A stretch of 64,000 bases of DNA from Alentia gelatinosa (taxonomy: Eukaryota; Annelida; Polychaeta; Phyllodocida; Polynoidae), in the NCBI GenBank assembly GCA_950022655.1, contig OX465579.1, positions 40,899,950 to 40,963,949 on the forward strand. Reading direction: 5' to 3'. This document shows, piece after piece, positions 1 to 17,186 of the stretch (position 1 is the first letter of the stretch; each line of letters starts with the position of its first letter). The translations under genes were made by a program, and so were the position numbers. The notes beneath the pieces were generated by a model that was given only the letters and a program-made list of their open reading frames with translations, was not told the origin of the DNA and searched no databases.

Positions 1-3000
1 CACCTATGTTCATGTTTCTTAAACGTGTCTTCTATCTCGAGCGCACACTTAAATATTTTGATATGGGGGATCGATAAGGGAGTTAAATAGAGCAATATCA
101 CAGATTATTCAAATGCTGGAAGATATACACACAACATTGCACTATGTTTTTAAAAGACTTATTTAGTTTACATGTATATGTATATAACTAAATGACATTG
201 CTTATTTTCAATTAGTGAAGTTAAGGGTGTTATGGGATTGAGGTGGTGTACTGAGGGTGGGGTGATGTGTGGTGGGGCGGGGTAGAGTGATGTGTTGTAG
301 GTTAGTGTGTTATCGGGTGTTATAAGGTGATCGTGTTAACAGTGTACAGTGTCCAGCTTTGTCTAATTCAAACCACTGGAAACGCTATATGCCACAACGT
401 TGTGGTTTATCACACTGGTCAGTATGCTTCATAATGCATTACTCACTGTATTTCTAGGTGCCGGGCCCCAGCGCGTCACTCACCGCATATAAACACACAC
501 TAGTCGACTTATATGTATGACACATGTAGGTCCCATTGTGTACTCAGGTTTCATCGTGCGGCGCGCACCGAGTTACATTACCACAGACTGATTCACTCAG
601 TAGGGATCCAGGGATTCCTGGTCAACTGCTCGGCCGGGCTATCTATGTAACAAGTCAACCATTCCCCAAACTTTCTTTACCAGGGATTTAATGTGTACAA
701 TCTACCCAAACATTGACTCGGACATATTACTCTCACTAGTAAATTTAGCAATATGTTGGTGATGGAATATCAAAAGACATATACATCAGCGGACCAATCA
801 AGCGTCAGTGTTAAAGCTTATGAACTCATATTGACCGTGTCTGTAAATGACAATAAGGGCTACTGCTGCCAGTATGTTTATGTAGTGACTTGGGAATTTC
901 TTGTGTACAACTTGAAAATATATGCTCATATAAGAGATTTCCAATTCAACATATTCTGAGAGCGAGCCTAACACATTTGTAAATCTCACCTGTTCTATTA
1001 TTTCAGGTAATTTTCACTGATAATTTTCACCATCAGGAATAAATATGACGGTCTTTAACATGTATTTTATCCTTCTCTCCAGAGGTACCGACTTTGGCAA
1101 CCGTACTTACAAGTAATGCGTCTAACTACACCAAGGCGAAGACTCTCGCATGTTCTTCATGAAATCATCGTCATTAACAAACTACAAGTCTACCAGTACG
1201 TCGGAAGTGATGTGGTTTAGTGTACTAGATAACTGGGTAGCCCCATTAAGTCTCAGTTTTAACAAAGGCCGGAGAAGGACGTTCAGGCTGACCTAATGTC
1301 AACTCGAGCCATGTCTGACCTCAACCTTCTGGGATACGTGGAAATGTCAAGTGTCAACAAGTGTGTACGATTATGCCTCGTCGTTCCACTTAATGAAATA
1401 ATATATGTATTCACTTCGATTTCCACTGGTTCGACTTTTTCCCCTTCATTTAATTTCCTATGACTGATTATCCGGAGCTGCAATTCCCCGTGTTTAGAAT
1501 ATAGTTTCTCTTTTCTTTTCTATTTTATTATCAAACTATTCCATAATTCAAACTCATTTCTGCCAAGTTTTCTTTTATTTGTCGATGGAGCGAGATTACG
1601 ATGCACGGTAAATACTGCGGCACGCGCATCCGGGATCGTTACTCTGTTCTATTCTCGGGAGTTCAGCGCAGCTCCTGACAGAGCAGAGATCGCTGACAGC
1701 GGGCCTGACCCATATTTGTTTACCCGTTGCCATGGCAGCACACGACAACCAATCCGCGGCTTCCTCTGATCCATCCAGCGACCACGGCCGTTGTCTACAC
1801 TACCTGGCCGAATGCCAGACTACCTGCTAAACTATCTATTCTCGTTAAGCTGTTCAAGGCACATCCGGAATCAGTGTAGTAAGGAGTATGATCTCAACTG
1901 CATACCAGGCCTGGATAATTGCTAACGGTTTTAGATGTGCAATTAATGTAGATTGAAAAAGCGCGTATACCATCACAATGAGTCTGATGTGTGGGCGACT
2001 ATCACATGCGATGGTAGCTTTCTCCACTTCAATATTGTGAATTTTGTCTAATAATACAGCATGTGTATCCATCTAGGAGTCTTTTGAATATATCACATAC
2101 TAAACCTCCATGACAAATGTGTATACAGGTATGAAAATCTGGATCAATGGCATATACTCATCAATATGGTTTTTAATACCGTCTATGAATATATTCCTGG
2201 TGAAGACGAATCACGGGAGTTGCCTGCTCAATCAGTGGAGCTGGCGAGAGGTATCAACCAATGTAAATACCACCCGACCCCTACCCGCTCTGGCAGCGGT
2301 GCGAACATGATGGACGAGACAGAACACAGTACGCGCTGTACAGCCCATCTGATCAACAAGCGTGAGGAAAACAACATCGCCCAACCCACCACAGAGAGGC
2401 TGGTCATGCCCTTATATAATATTGTACAACCGGGCAGAATAGATTCGGGCTCAGATATGACCCTATGGGGGGCATTTAATTAAACAACATGCCGCAGCAA
2501 ATCCGTCGTTTCTAGCACAGAGATAAAGCTAGGATTGATAATACATAGGTGAACGGAAATATTCTAAACAACTAAAGGCAAATACCACTCAAAAATGAGG
2601 AGTTGGAAGGGATGGGGAAGGAAAGGAGGGCGGGAGCCGATATATATCATAACCTTGTCTACAGCTACGAATAGATCAATTGTGCCACAATTTGACATGC
2701 TGTAGCAGAGATAGGGAATCGGATTTCTTATTGTGTGCTGGTATACCTGTCTCCTATACGCCAAGTGTTATTTCTTTGCAGACACAAAAACATTTATAGA
2801 GTTGGCTCACACGTTATACATGTCTATTCAGGATAGAATCAAGACTCTGTCATAAACACAAGCACATGGTAACGATTCGAAAAATAATAGGAATACCTGT
2901 CTAAAAACACATACAACATTATGATAAAACTAGATATGGATTGAGCAGACCAATTGATTGCCTAATTTTGTAATTGTACACGTATTTTGAAATATATGCA

Positions 3001-4059
3001 CATTCTGTGTGTGTAAATATCGCATACATGGACACACAGGAGATAAACCTTAAGCAAAATGCTGTAAGCTCTTGATAATTACCCTATGATTTTTTTTTCC
3101 CTCTGATCATGGTATGATTTACAACAGTTCTACAACATCCCAAATGAACCAAACACAACATGCATACACAGACAAGAGGGATATCATTTATCGAATCCTT
3201 ATGAACGCAAAAATATATATTGATGGCAATCTAGCAACACCGGAATAAAGAGATACTAATGAAGGTGAACGTCTGTTCCATTTAAAATATATGATTTTAC
3301 AACCAATTAATGATACTGTCACCATGTTCAATGCTACCAAAAGTCATGCACTCTTTTTTAGGTCATTATTTGGGTCAAGATGCGAAGGAAACAAACAGAT
3401 TGTCTCTACTGATGTCCTAGGCGATTGACGTAGTTGCAATCAAAACAGCATGGTTACAGATACCAGTGTTTACATACAAAAAGCACTAACGTACAAGTCG
3501 ATCTCCAGGTTTCTTTGAATATTCTTTACTTTAAAATAAAAGGTCTATATCTAAGCTATTGGTTGGTGTCTACCGAGAATGTACGGGTCAATTCATCTAA
3601 TTGTGTATTCTGAATACTAAGTACACTCTAGGTATCTCGGAAACAAACCCAATGACCCATATGAAAGTCAATTAAAGTCTTTATTCCAAAGCGCACGCTC
3701 AAACAATTAACGATGTTACTATTAGTACTTAGCAATTTCCAAGAGATATTAAACAGAAGTACAGATTTTAAATCTTTACAAATAACACGACCTAAAACCT
3801 ACATTAGGATGCAATTTACATAATTGGAAGTTTATATTCCTGACACGGTCAGTACTAATTCTAATTCACGCAACTACAGAGAACTCCCAGATTTATCCAA
3901 CGATGTTGAGATCATCTATCATAACAAATCTCACAAGAAACTGCGAAGCTAACAACAGACAAATACAATGTAAGAACCAGACCACGGCTAGTCCCCCAAT
4001 CTCAAACAAACAACCTACAGTCACACCGCTTGTATTGTAAGCGGGTATTAACAACTCAC
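1..4059. other. Probable downstream KIF2 intron space; no firm gene
   Basis: I found no convincing coding exon here. It lies 3' of the visible kinesin-13 exons, so it is probably intron of that gene. A CpG-richer patch at about 1560-1830 carries ATG codons in good context on both strands. On the minus strand an ATGGCAACG at about 1738 runs directly into a GTAAAC donor-like sequence, which could be an alternative first exon or chance. A plus-strand open stretch at 2166-2483 has no recognisable domain. Confidence 0.4.
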
Positions 4060-9198
<5,139 letters not shown>

Positions 9199-9475
9199 GG
9201 TAAACTGTTGTCCACCTTCTTATGAAAATATAGAGGGGCACTAATCCCGGATTGTCACATAAATGGCAAAGAAATTACTGACAACTTTTGTTTTGGTTTT
9301 CCGTTGAAAAATTTTGAAATGAGGCACGCATGCGCCGGTTTGACTGCTGCACATGCGCACCGGAAGTGTTAACCGGTTCCTCTGCCTCCGTGTGCTGCAG
9401 CAAGCAACGGTGGGACCAGTCACCGGGTAATATGACTCACTTCGCGCTCTGCCCATGACGTGTTTTCGCCGCACT
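9199..9475 (-). promoter_or_regulatory. Candidate KIF2 promoter and 5'UTR
   Basis: Directly upstream of the KIF2 start codon is a CpG-richer block. It holds two NRF-1-like cores (GCATGCGC at 9328-9335 and CATGCGCA at 9352-9359), an ETS site (ACCGGAAGT at 9359-9367) and a CRE-like ATGACGTG at 9456-9463. There is no TATA box. This combination is typical of TATA-less housekeeping promoters in animals. The function is inferred from motifs and position only. Confidence 0.55.
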
Positions 9476-9849
9476 GCCAGTACAGTTTACTCCGCATTGT
9501 AGATCAATAATAGCAGTTGCGGTGGAACTGAAGGATAGATCATCAGATGAGGGAACAGACTCCCAAACCTAAATGTCTCGTATATTTTAGCTCCCTGCCT
9601 ACCAAATATGTTTAGGAAAATTGTCCATGTCAACCACAACGACATTTCGGATGACGTAAAAAGTTGGGCTTATCAATATCATGCCAGTTCAACCAAAATT
9701 TATATCCTGACATCAGATCTCCTATACTGCGATATATCTGGTCACCCTACATTCTTGCATAGGCTATAGTCTATACTAGAGTGAGGCAAATGTATGCAAA
9801 GTTGCCCATAACTTGAAGCGATATAAACTACGGACGTGCAAGTTGTAGC

Positions 9850-10660
9850 AGCGTTTTGGTGACTTTAGCTGATAGCGCTTCTCAGAAATCACTTATTTTT
9901 TACCTTAATTATCACCTGTGAAAACCCAAAATATTTCCAGAAAACAGTTGGCATTATGGCCTTAGCTCTTCTGGTGATTTTCGCACAATTGGCAGAGTTT
10001 CGGTGACTTTAGCCTACACCGCCCCTCAGAAATAATTGATTTTTGCCTTATCACCAGTGAAAATTCAAAGTTTCGAAAAAATATTCCCTATCCAGAAAGC
10101 CTTAATGATGTATTTGTTTGTCTTCCCCAAGTATGGACCCACATAGAACATTTATAATCACGACCCCTAGCCCTTCTGGGGGTTTCCAAACAATTGGCAC
10201 AGTTTGGGTGACTTTAAAAGCTTACATCTACCCTCGGAAATCACCCATTCTCAAGGGGTCACCCATGGAGATTCAAAGTTTCCAAAATATTCTCAGTCCA
10301 CAAAGCCTTGATAAACTCTTTTTCAGTCTTCCCCAAGTATGGACCTACATTGAACAGTTATGATTATGACCCTCGCCCTTCTTGGGGTTTCCAAACAATT
10401 GGCAGAGTTAAGGTGACTTAAACTTCCAGTGACGCTTTAGAAACAATTGATGTTTTATCTGATCACCCCTGAAAACTCAAATTTTAGAATATGTTCTCCA
10501 TCTATCAAACCTTAATAAACTATATAGCAGTCTTCCCTCAGTTGAACCCTACATAGAACATTTGGAGTTATGGTTCTAGGCCTTGTGGGTGTTTCTGAAC
10601 AAATTGGCAGAGTTCGGGTGACTTTAGGAGAGAGCAACCCTAAAAATTGAGTGGATTTGG
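9850..10660. repeat. Tandem repeat, 205-bp period
   Basis: The phrase ATTGGCAGAGTT followed by GGTGACTTTA recurs at 9991, 10196, 10401 and 10606, exactly 205 bp apart each time. Other shared phrases, such as CTTCCCCAAGTATGGACC and ACATAGAACA, keep the same order. A partial earlier unit begins near 9856 and lacks about 61 bp. Units have diverged clearly in sequence but not in length. No reading frame persists across units. It lies upstream of the KIF2 promoter. Confidence 0.85.
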
Positions 10661-12301
10661 TCATCAATAAATAGTCAAAATGTTGTCCAATTCATATCCT
10701 GTCCACCAGGAATGGATAGACTATCTAATTGTCTCTTTCAAGTATATACGTTTCACTTGTCAATAAGAATTGACATACTTTTCTGTCAGTTTCTATTGAT
10801 TTCTTTAGATAGAAAGATGTGCTGCTACTTTGGTACCGCCCTGGTGGCAAAAACTAGAATTTAAGAACAGTAGCGAGGCTTAAAGAGTTAAGCCAGCAGT
10901 ACTGTAGTTCCAAACCATGTCATCGCAGTCCATGTACAAACGTATAGCCTGCGCTTAAGAAAAACACAGGATATACTCTGCCAGAAAATATCCCAATGTC
11001 AAGAGGGGGGCCTGACCCATATGCAATTGATTTGTACCGAAACGGAAGCCTAATGATAGATTCAGTTGGTGTCAGTACTTGATTAAGATTTATGCTACTT
11101 GACTTCATGGATCTCTGTCAGTGCTGGCGTGCACTAGCATTGGGTTGTGCTGCCGCCTGTGAGCTCAACCGGCACCTGCTGACTTGGTGTGTTCGACTTC
11201 AGAGAATATCATACAATATGCGGTGGCGCCACCTGTTAATTTTCAAATATCGACAATCTATTGTTAAAAATGGTTCCTTGTGGCCTACTCTAATGCCAAA
11301 TGATTAACATATCAAGTTTTATCCAGTTTGTTATAACCCAATCAGTAAAATATATGGCCAGATGTCACAGATTGTCATCATATGACCATTATTTCTTCTC
11401 TACTTAATAATAAGCTGAATATGATATATAGCTATGATTTTATTATGTATGCTGGTGAGGCTTGGTCAGAGCTTGAAAGTTTTGCCTATGTGAGATTATA
11501 AATAATGGCACTAGAAGGCCAAAACTGCCCCAAAATAGGTTCTTTCACAATAGAATGCAAATACCATATTATGTCAGTATTAGTAGAAAAGGATAATGTT
11601 GACAGTTATTGTCATCAACTGGGGCCCCATAGGTTGAGGATTTTTTAGGCCAATTACACATATTTGGGCAGGCTGGTATACATTATGCATGGCAAAATGT
11701 ACATGTGTATTTTTAGTGTGGAAACGATTGACTCCCAAAGGGGACAACCCTACCAATGTATCTACATATATAGCACAGACAGGCAATATAAGCCTTAACA
11801 TGCATGTACCTATGTCTATATGAAAAGAAATTATATCTAATTATATCATGAGAGAATTGGAAGCCTATTTACTTGGTTTGTGTAGCTTTTATGTGGAAAT
11901 GATTGACTCCCACCCGACAGTGATAGCTAACATGTGTGTTATATCTAACTAGCGACTTCGTCGATTTCTAACAATTCCTAACTGCCGTGGTGCCCCCTAG
12001 TGGGTGAACGGGGAACAATCAGAATTTGTGGTTATCATTTCACATGACACAGGTATTCTGCCGGCAACCAGCGAAGTAATCTCATTGCTTTCTCTCGAGA
12101 TTAACAGATAAAAAAAACTACATTACTAAACTTTGATTTCGGCATGGCTCAAAATAAATCATAAGAGAAAAGGTATATCTGCCAATAGATCTACAAAAAA
12201 GAAGAACAGATTCTAGTTTTTCCCTGCACGAGATTCTCACTCTTGTGGCTCTTCAGTCTCCAGGCCTAGGTCTGGTTCACTCTGTCTCCATGTGTGGAAG
12301 C
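10661..12301. other. No gene recognised
   Basis: AT-rich sequence between the 205-bp repeat and the gypsy element. Short open stretches on both strands (for example plus 11092-11307 and minus 11580-11801) show no domain or splice context that I recognise. Confidence 0.5.
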
Positions 12302-12464
12302 TTTAGTATTTGCTCAGTAATAAAGAGAAACAATACATAGATATTTAGAACACAACCTCACTCGTCGCATCCGGTTCCAGAACCCCCGTGCGCGGCGCTT
12401 TATTCCTCCACTACCGCTCTACAACTTTCTCTCGCTCCATCTGCCGCAGCGTCAATACACCACA
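12302..12464 (-). repeat. 3' LTR of the gypsy element
   Basis: Read on the minus strand it begins TGTGGTGTATTGACGC and ends ATACTAAA. It carries AATAAAG, a likely polyadenylation signal. Its partner is at 17187-17349, with equal length and six mismatches. The start has the usual TG; the end lacks the usual CA. Confidence 0.92.
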
Positions 12465-12476
12465 TTCCTCCCTTCT
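12465..12476 (-). other. Polypurine tract
   Basis: The minus strand reads AGAAGGGAGGAA immediately before the 3' LTR, the expected place for the plus-strand DNA primer of a retrotransposon. Confidence 0.8.
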
Positions 12477-12518
12477 ATTTACCTTTTACTAGATACAAAC
12501 AGTTAATACAATCAAGTA

Positions 12519-14339
12519 TCAAATTGACAGTTTAATGGGAGCGCACACCACTCTCCCTGACCTTGTAGTTGTCACAGTAGCAGTCTTTGTGGGAGTAGAT
12601 TTATGTGTCCTTAGGCTTTGCCTTGGAGACCTAATAGGTACTTTGTTAGGAGTCTCTACTGAAGTAGGCTCAGTGTCCATGTCTGGTAGTATAAAATTTC
12701 CATCACTTGGAGGTGTATTTACAAATGGCTCAATAACAGGAGGAGCCACTGGAGGTTAAGTGGGAGCACACACAGCTGTTACCTGGTCATCTTTTTCCAG
12801 TGTCTCTGTAGCTTTGGCTACCGTGTCGTCAGGTATAATATGATCAATATGTACAGAACGTTCTTTACCATTTACAGTTCTTACTACATAGGACCTTGGT
12901 CCCTCAATGTGTGTAATTACAGCTTGTAACCACTTTTCTTTTCCCCCTCTTAAATTAAGGATTCTCACTTTTTGGAAAAGATGAAATTTACAATCTCTAG
13001 GGTGAGTCCCGTCTTTAAACTTTTTACTTGCCTCCTGGCGTTCTTCTACACTGCCTTGTAGAGATGGTTTTACAAAACTTAGTCTCGTCTTAGGTACACG
13101 CTTAAGAAACAATTCAGCAGGTGTTTTGCCTGTCGTACTGTGAGGTATATTTCGATACCTAAACAACAAGTCAGAGACTTTATCAACAGTACTACCTGAA
13201 ACACTAGACTTTAGATACATTCTTTTAAAAGTCTGAACATGCTTTTCTGCTAAACCATTGCTAGCCGGATGATAGGGCGGACACAGTCTATGTCTGATAC
13301 CATTCTTAGACAGAAAATGTTTGAATTTTTCTGAGATAAACTGAGGACCATTATCGCTTACAAGCTTATCTGGAAGTCCATATCTACCAAAAATAGTGTT
13401 CAGTACACTGATTGTGGCTTCTGCCGTAGTTGAATCCATAGGTACAACTTCTAACCATTTAGAGTAGCTGTCTACCAACAGGAAAAAATTTTCACCTTTA
13501 ATCTCCAAAAAATCAACATGAACTCTTTGCCATGGTCTAGTGGCCCAGGGCCATAATAACAAAGGAGTAGTTTTAGGAACCTGAAAAGTTGTGATACAGG
13601 AACTACAACCCTTTACATAATCCTCAATGTCTGAATCCAAGTACAGCCACCATACATAAGATCTTGCCAACACCTTCATTCTACACATACCAGGGTGGCT
13701 AAAATGTAACTCTTCAAGAATTTCTTTTCTGAATTTTTCAGGAACAATAACTCTTCTGCCCCATAACAGGCAACCATCTTCAATGGATAACTCTTCACGT
13801 CTACTCCAATAAGGTTGAACAGACTCATCTTTACACTCTCTGGACCAACCATTTAAAGTATACTCATAAACTTTACTGAGAACTGGGTCCTTCTGAACAT
13901 ATTTCGCTATCTGTTTTGCAGTAACAGGCAAAGAGTCTACGTGTGTATGAAAAATATAATTTTCATCGATGTCTATACAAGCCCTCTGTTCTACCGGTAG
14001 TCTACTCAACAAATCAGCATTTGCATTTTCACCTGATGATCTATACCGAATATTGTACTGATATCCGGTTAATATTAGCACCCATCTGGTCATTCTAGCT
14101 GCTGCTAATGAAGGAATACCTGTCTTAGGCCCAAAAATTCTGGTTAATGGCTGATGATCTGTTATGAGCGTAAAAGGCTTACCATAAAGATACAAGTGAA
14201 ACTTCTTTATCCCAAAAATAATGGCTAAACCTTCCTTTTCAATTTGGGCATAATTCTTTTCAGCCGAACTCAAAGTCCTAGAGGCATAAGCAATGGGTCT
14301 TTCTGAACTGTCCTCCATCCTGTGACTCAAACAACACAA
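12519..14339 (-). pseudogene. Gypsy pol: RNase H (5' truncated) and integrase
   Basis: This frame starts inside RNase H (LSHRMEDSSERPIAYASR). The conserved Glu (IEKEG), Asp (ITDHQPL) and late Asp (NANADLLSR) are present, but the first catalytic Asp is missing. Integrase follows, with a zinc-binding domain (LHFSHPG to GCSSC) and a catalytic D,D35E core: Asp in HVDF, Asp in SDNGPQF, and Glu in GLAEKHVQ exactly 35 residues after the second Asp. A GPY/F-like module (EGPRSYVV) comes next. A TAA at 12756-12758 interrupts the frame, which continues to TTTRSGRVVCAPIKL, a typical pol C-terminus, so the stop looks like damage. Upstream, it overlaps the end of the RT piece in another frame. Confidence 0.9.
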
Positions 14340-14892
14340 CTCGTTTTCCCATTAATTCTTCCTTAGCCCTACAAAAGGCCTGTTTGCAATCTTCTGACCA
14401 CACAAAATCGATGTTATCTTTTAACAAGTCGTACAGTGGTTTCATTTTTGTAGCTAGATCTGGTATAAATTTACCATAGAAATTTACCATTCCTAAGAAT
14501 GACTTTACTTCTGTAACATTTGTAGGTGTGGGCGCCTCACTTATCGCTGCTACTTTTGACTCAATGGGTCTAACACCATCCTTACACACCGTGTGCCCTA
14601 GATATCTCAACTCATGTCTAAAAAACTGACATTTTGCTTCATTCAAGCGAACATTGTGTTTTTTTAACCTTTCAAAAACTTGACACAACACTTTGACATG
14701 ATCTTCCTCAGAACGTGTGGCTATCAAAACATCATCAACATAACAAAAAACATTATCTATCCCAGATAAGATTTTATCCATAGTCGCCTGAAAAATACAT
14801 GGCGCGGTCTTGAAACCAAGGCACAACCGTTTTGAGCTCAGAAGCCCCTTGTGGGTATTTAGCGTTAACAGTTTAGACGAATCTTCATCCAA
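14278..14892 (-). pseudogene. Gypsy pol: C-terminal half of reverse transcriptase
   Basis: Holds the RT catalytic YVDD box (VFCYVDDVLIA), preceded by GFKTAPCIFQ and followed by the thumb and connection region (LGHTVCKDGVRP, FLGMVNFYGKFIPDLA). Its 5' end joins the preceding pol segment across the MITE at 14903-15274. The element adds 368 bp, which accounts exactly for the frame difference. Its 3' end leaves frame at about 14310-14340, where roughly 20 codons covering the first RNase H Asp appear deleted. Confidence 0.92.
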
Positions 14893-14902
14893 GAGTAACT
14901 GA

Positions 14903-15274
14903 TTAACCCTTTAAGGACGGCCACCTGTGGCAGAGCTGTCACCATAAGGACGGGTCCTAGTGATTGTGTATATCCCTAAAGGACGAACACATTTTGCATA
15001 AAGTCCTAATTTGATGTTCCATCACGTGATATTATTGGTAATCAATAATATTTCACTTATTTTAGCTTACTAATATTACTTTTGATATTATACCTACATT
15101 TTCTGAAGATTTCATGTAAATTGATAAACTATTTCCTTGTCAAAAACGATTTTATAGGTTTAAGTGAAATGATGCCTTGAGGCATCATTCGGCCTGGGCC
15201 GGTTGATGCCTCAAGGCATCATTCGGCCTGGGCTGGTTGATGCCTCAAGGCATCATTCGTCCTTAAAGGGTTAA
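14903..15274. mobile_element. piggyBac-type MITE inserted in gypsy RT
   Basis: Flanked by TTAA on both sides, with inverted ends CCCTTTAAGGACG and CGTCCTTAAAGGG. This fits piggyBac-superfamily non-autonomous elements, which target TTAA and duplicate it. Near the right end is a short tandem array built on GATGCCTCAAGGCATCATTCG-like units of about 35 bp (15174-15262), each holding a GCCT-AGGC palindrome. It has no coding capacity. It inserted between the two halves of the gypsy RT frame after that element landed. Confidence 0.9.
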
Positions 15275-16175
15275 AAGCTCCTGCTAGGTCTAACACTGAA
15301 AAAACCTTGGGCTGGTTACCCCCATCAGAAAGTTTTGCTAACATTTCTTGAACATTTGGTAGTTTGTACCCATCATCTTCTAACAACTCATTTATCTTCT
15401 TATAATCACCGCATACCCTTACTGACCCTTTTGTCTGTTTAGGCACATGTACAGCTGGTGAGGCCCACTCACTATAAGTGACAGGATAAAAAATATCTGA
15501 ACCTATAAGCCTCTCATACTCTTTCTCAACATCTTTTGACAATGCATATGGTACTGGTCTTGCCTTTTGGTAAACCGGTTTGGCACCTTCTTTAAGTTTT
15601 AGACTGGCTTGAAAACCATTTATGCCTGTGTCTTTATGAGAAAACAATCCCTTATGTTCCTCTACAAGTTTTACAAAACTTTTGGGATAAACATTTGTCC
15701 CTTTACCCTGAGCCTTGTGGGTTTTCTCCTCTACCCTGAAAATGTTCTTCCAATTAAGTTGGATTTTCGTCAACCAGTCTCTACCGAAAAGTGAAGGCTT
15801 GTCTCCCTTTACAACTAGTATTTCCAAATACTGACTGTCTCCATCTTTGTACCGTACTGGTACCATGATACTGCCTAGAACTGAAACCTTATCACCAGTG
15901 TAGCTTCTTAGTTTTACATTAGACCTGCACAACTTGTAACGAGACAACTTATTGCGATAGACCTTTTCTCCAATAGTAGAAAGGGAGGCACCCGTGTCTA
16001 ACTCCATCCTGATAGGCTCACTACCTATACAAACTCTAGCTGTGTATGGCTTTACTTTTTTTCTAATAGTAGTTGTGTAAATTTCAAATACTGGATCCTC
16101 ACACACTTTGGAATTTGCCTTACCACCTTTCACCACTTTTTCTGGTGCTACCTCTGCACCAACTTGGCCTAGTCA
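15219..16175 (-). pseudogene. Gypsy pol: protease and N-terminal RT
   Basis: The frame opens directly after the UGA at 16173-16175 and has no needed ATG; 13 codons lie before the first GTG. It contains the retropepsin active site MELDTGASLS, followed by LFGRDWL, then the RT start (RLIGSDIFYPVTYSEWASP, VRVCGDYKKIN) and motif A (SVLDLAGAF). The RT is cut there by the MITE at 15274; the last codons down to 15219 are MITE sequence. The frame matches the zinc-knuckle part of gag across the UGA. Confidence 0.92.
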
Positions 16176-16490
16176 TTCACTGTCACTTGACTGACCAGGG
16201 TCCAGCATAACCTGGTTGAGTCCGAAGGCCTCGTCAGATGAGCCCTCACTGTAGTCTGTCGCTGCCTCGTTGTTCGACTCGTCGTCGTCGACATACTTTG
16301 TCGACCTTGACTTGCCCGATGGGGCCCTTGGTGGCCTGTTGTGACGCGCTGACGCACCACCTTGACTGTCCTTAGCGGTGCACACCCGTTGTAGATGCCC
16401 TTTTACACCGCACTTGTGGCACCTCTCGTTCCGCATTACACAGTCGCTGTTGAGGTGTCCCTGCCAACCACAGCAGGTGCAGGATTTATG
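16173..16490 (-). pseudogene. Gypsy gag: nucleocapsid with two CCHC zinc knuckles
   Basis: Two CX2CX4HX4C knuckles in one frame: CTCCGWQGHLNSDC and CHKCGVKGHLQRVC. An acidic, Ser-rich tail follows, ending SSDSE and then UGA. Upstream, the same frame gives a Gly/Ser/Arg-rich segment (RRGGSSQRGGSS) that overlaps the end of the capsid frame, so a one-base change near 16560 separates capsid from nucleocapsid in this copy. Confidence 0.9.
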
Positions 16491-17136
16491 GCTCGTCGAC
16501 GGCCCTCGTCCGCGGTGTGACGACCCTCCGCGTTGTGACGACCCTCCGCGCCGACCACAGGTGTACCTCGGAATCGTCCTTCCCAGCTGCCCCCATGTAG
16601 AGGTTGTTGGCCTTCATAGCCAACTCATCGGCCACACACTTGTCTCGCGCGGTCTGGAAATTCAGATCCCGCATTGCCAACAAATGGCACTGAGTCTTTT
16701 TCATTTTGCTGTGAAGGCCTGACACTAGCCTGTCCCTCAGGGCCTCTGGCAGAAATGCCCCGAACTTACATGTCCTAGATAACTTCTGGAGTCTTACTAC
16801 AAACTCTGACACAGACTCACTCCCCTCTTGGTTAGCTGTCCAAAACTTATGGTGCTCAGCAATCACTACCGGTTCTGGGTTATAATGGTTGTTCATAAGG
16901 TTCTTTAGTTGGACATAGGTCTTGGTATTTGGCTTATCTGGCCCACACAAATTTTTCACCAACTTGAAGGCATCCGGGCCCATAACAGCAAGAAACAGAT
17001 CTGTACGCTTGTCTGCTACTATAGAATTTGCTGACATGAAACTGTCCATACGGTCAACATAATCATCAAAGCTCTCAGTTTTCTCCTCAAAAACACCTAC
17101 ATTGCCAAACACAGCCATGTTGACAGTGATACTCAC
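16486..17136 (-). pseudogene. Gypsy gag: capsid region
   Basis: About 200 residues from an ATG at 17136, 50 nt inside the 5' LTR boundary. A gypsy-type gag core is recognisable: ESFDDYVDRM, then LKNLMNNHY and ESVSEFVVRLQKLSRTC, as in retrotransposon gag domains. It ends in an Arg/Val-rich out-of-frame tail; the true frame moves by one base near 16560 into the zinc knuckles. Confidence 0.85.
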
Positions 17137-17170
17137 ACAATCTAGAATGTCTCTCCTCCCTTGTGGATTC

Positions 17171-17185
17171 TTTATCTCGTCGCCA
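17171..17185 (-). other. Primer binding site, tRNA-Ser-like
   Basis: The minus strand reads TGGCGACGAGATAAA one base after the 5' LTR. Its complement ends CTCGTCGCCA, which equals the 3' end of animal tRNA-Ser(GCT) over 10 bases including CCA. The tRNA identity comes from recalled acceptor-stem sequence and is inference. Confidence 0.7.
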
Positions 17186-17186
17186 A

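Noticed and set aside
1690..1840. Possible first exon or promoter around an ATGGCAACG-GTAAAC on the minus strand
   Set aside because: Only three codons and no linked downstream exon; kept as a note in the 1-4059 entry.
2166..2483. 105-codon plus-strand frame
   Set aside because: Composition is moderately protein-like, but there is no domain, no splice context and no relation to neighbours.
16378..16722. 114-codon plus-strand frame
   Set aside because: Antisense shadow of the gypsy gag region.
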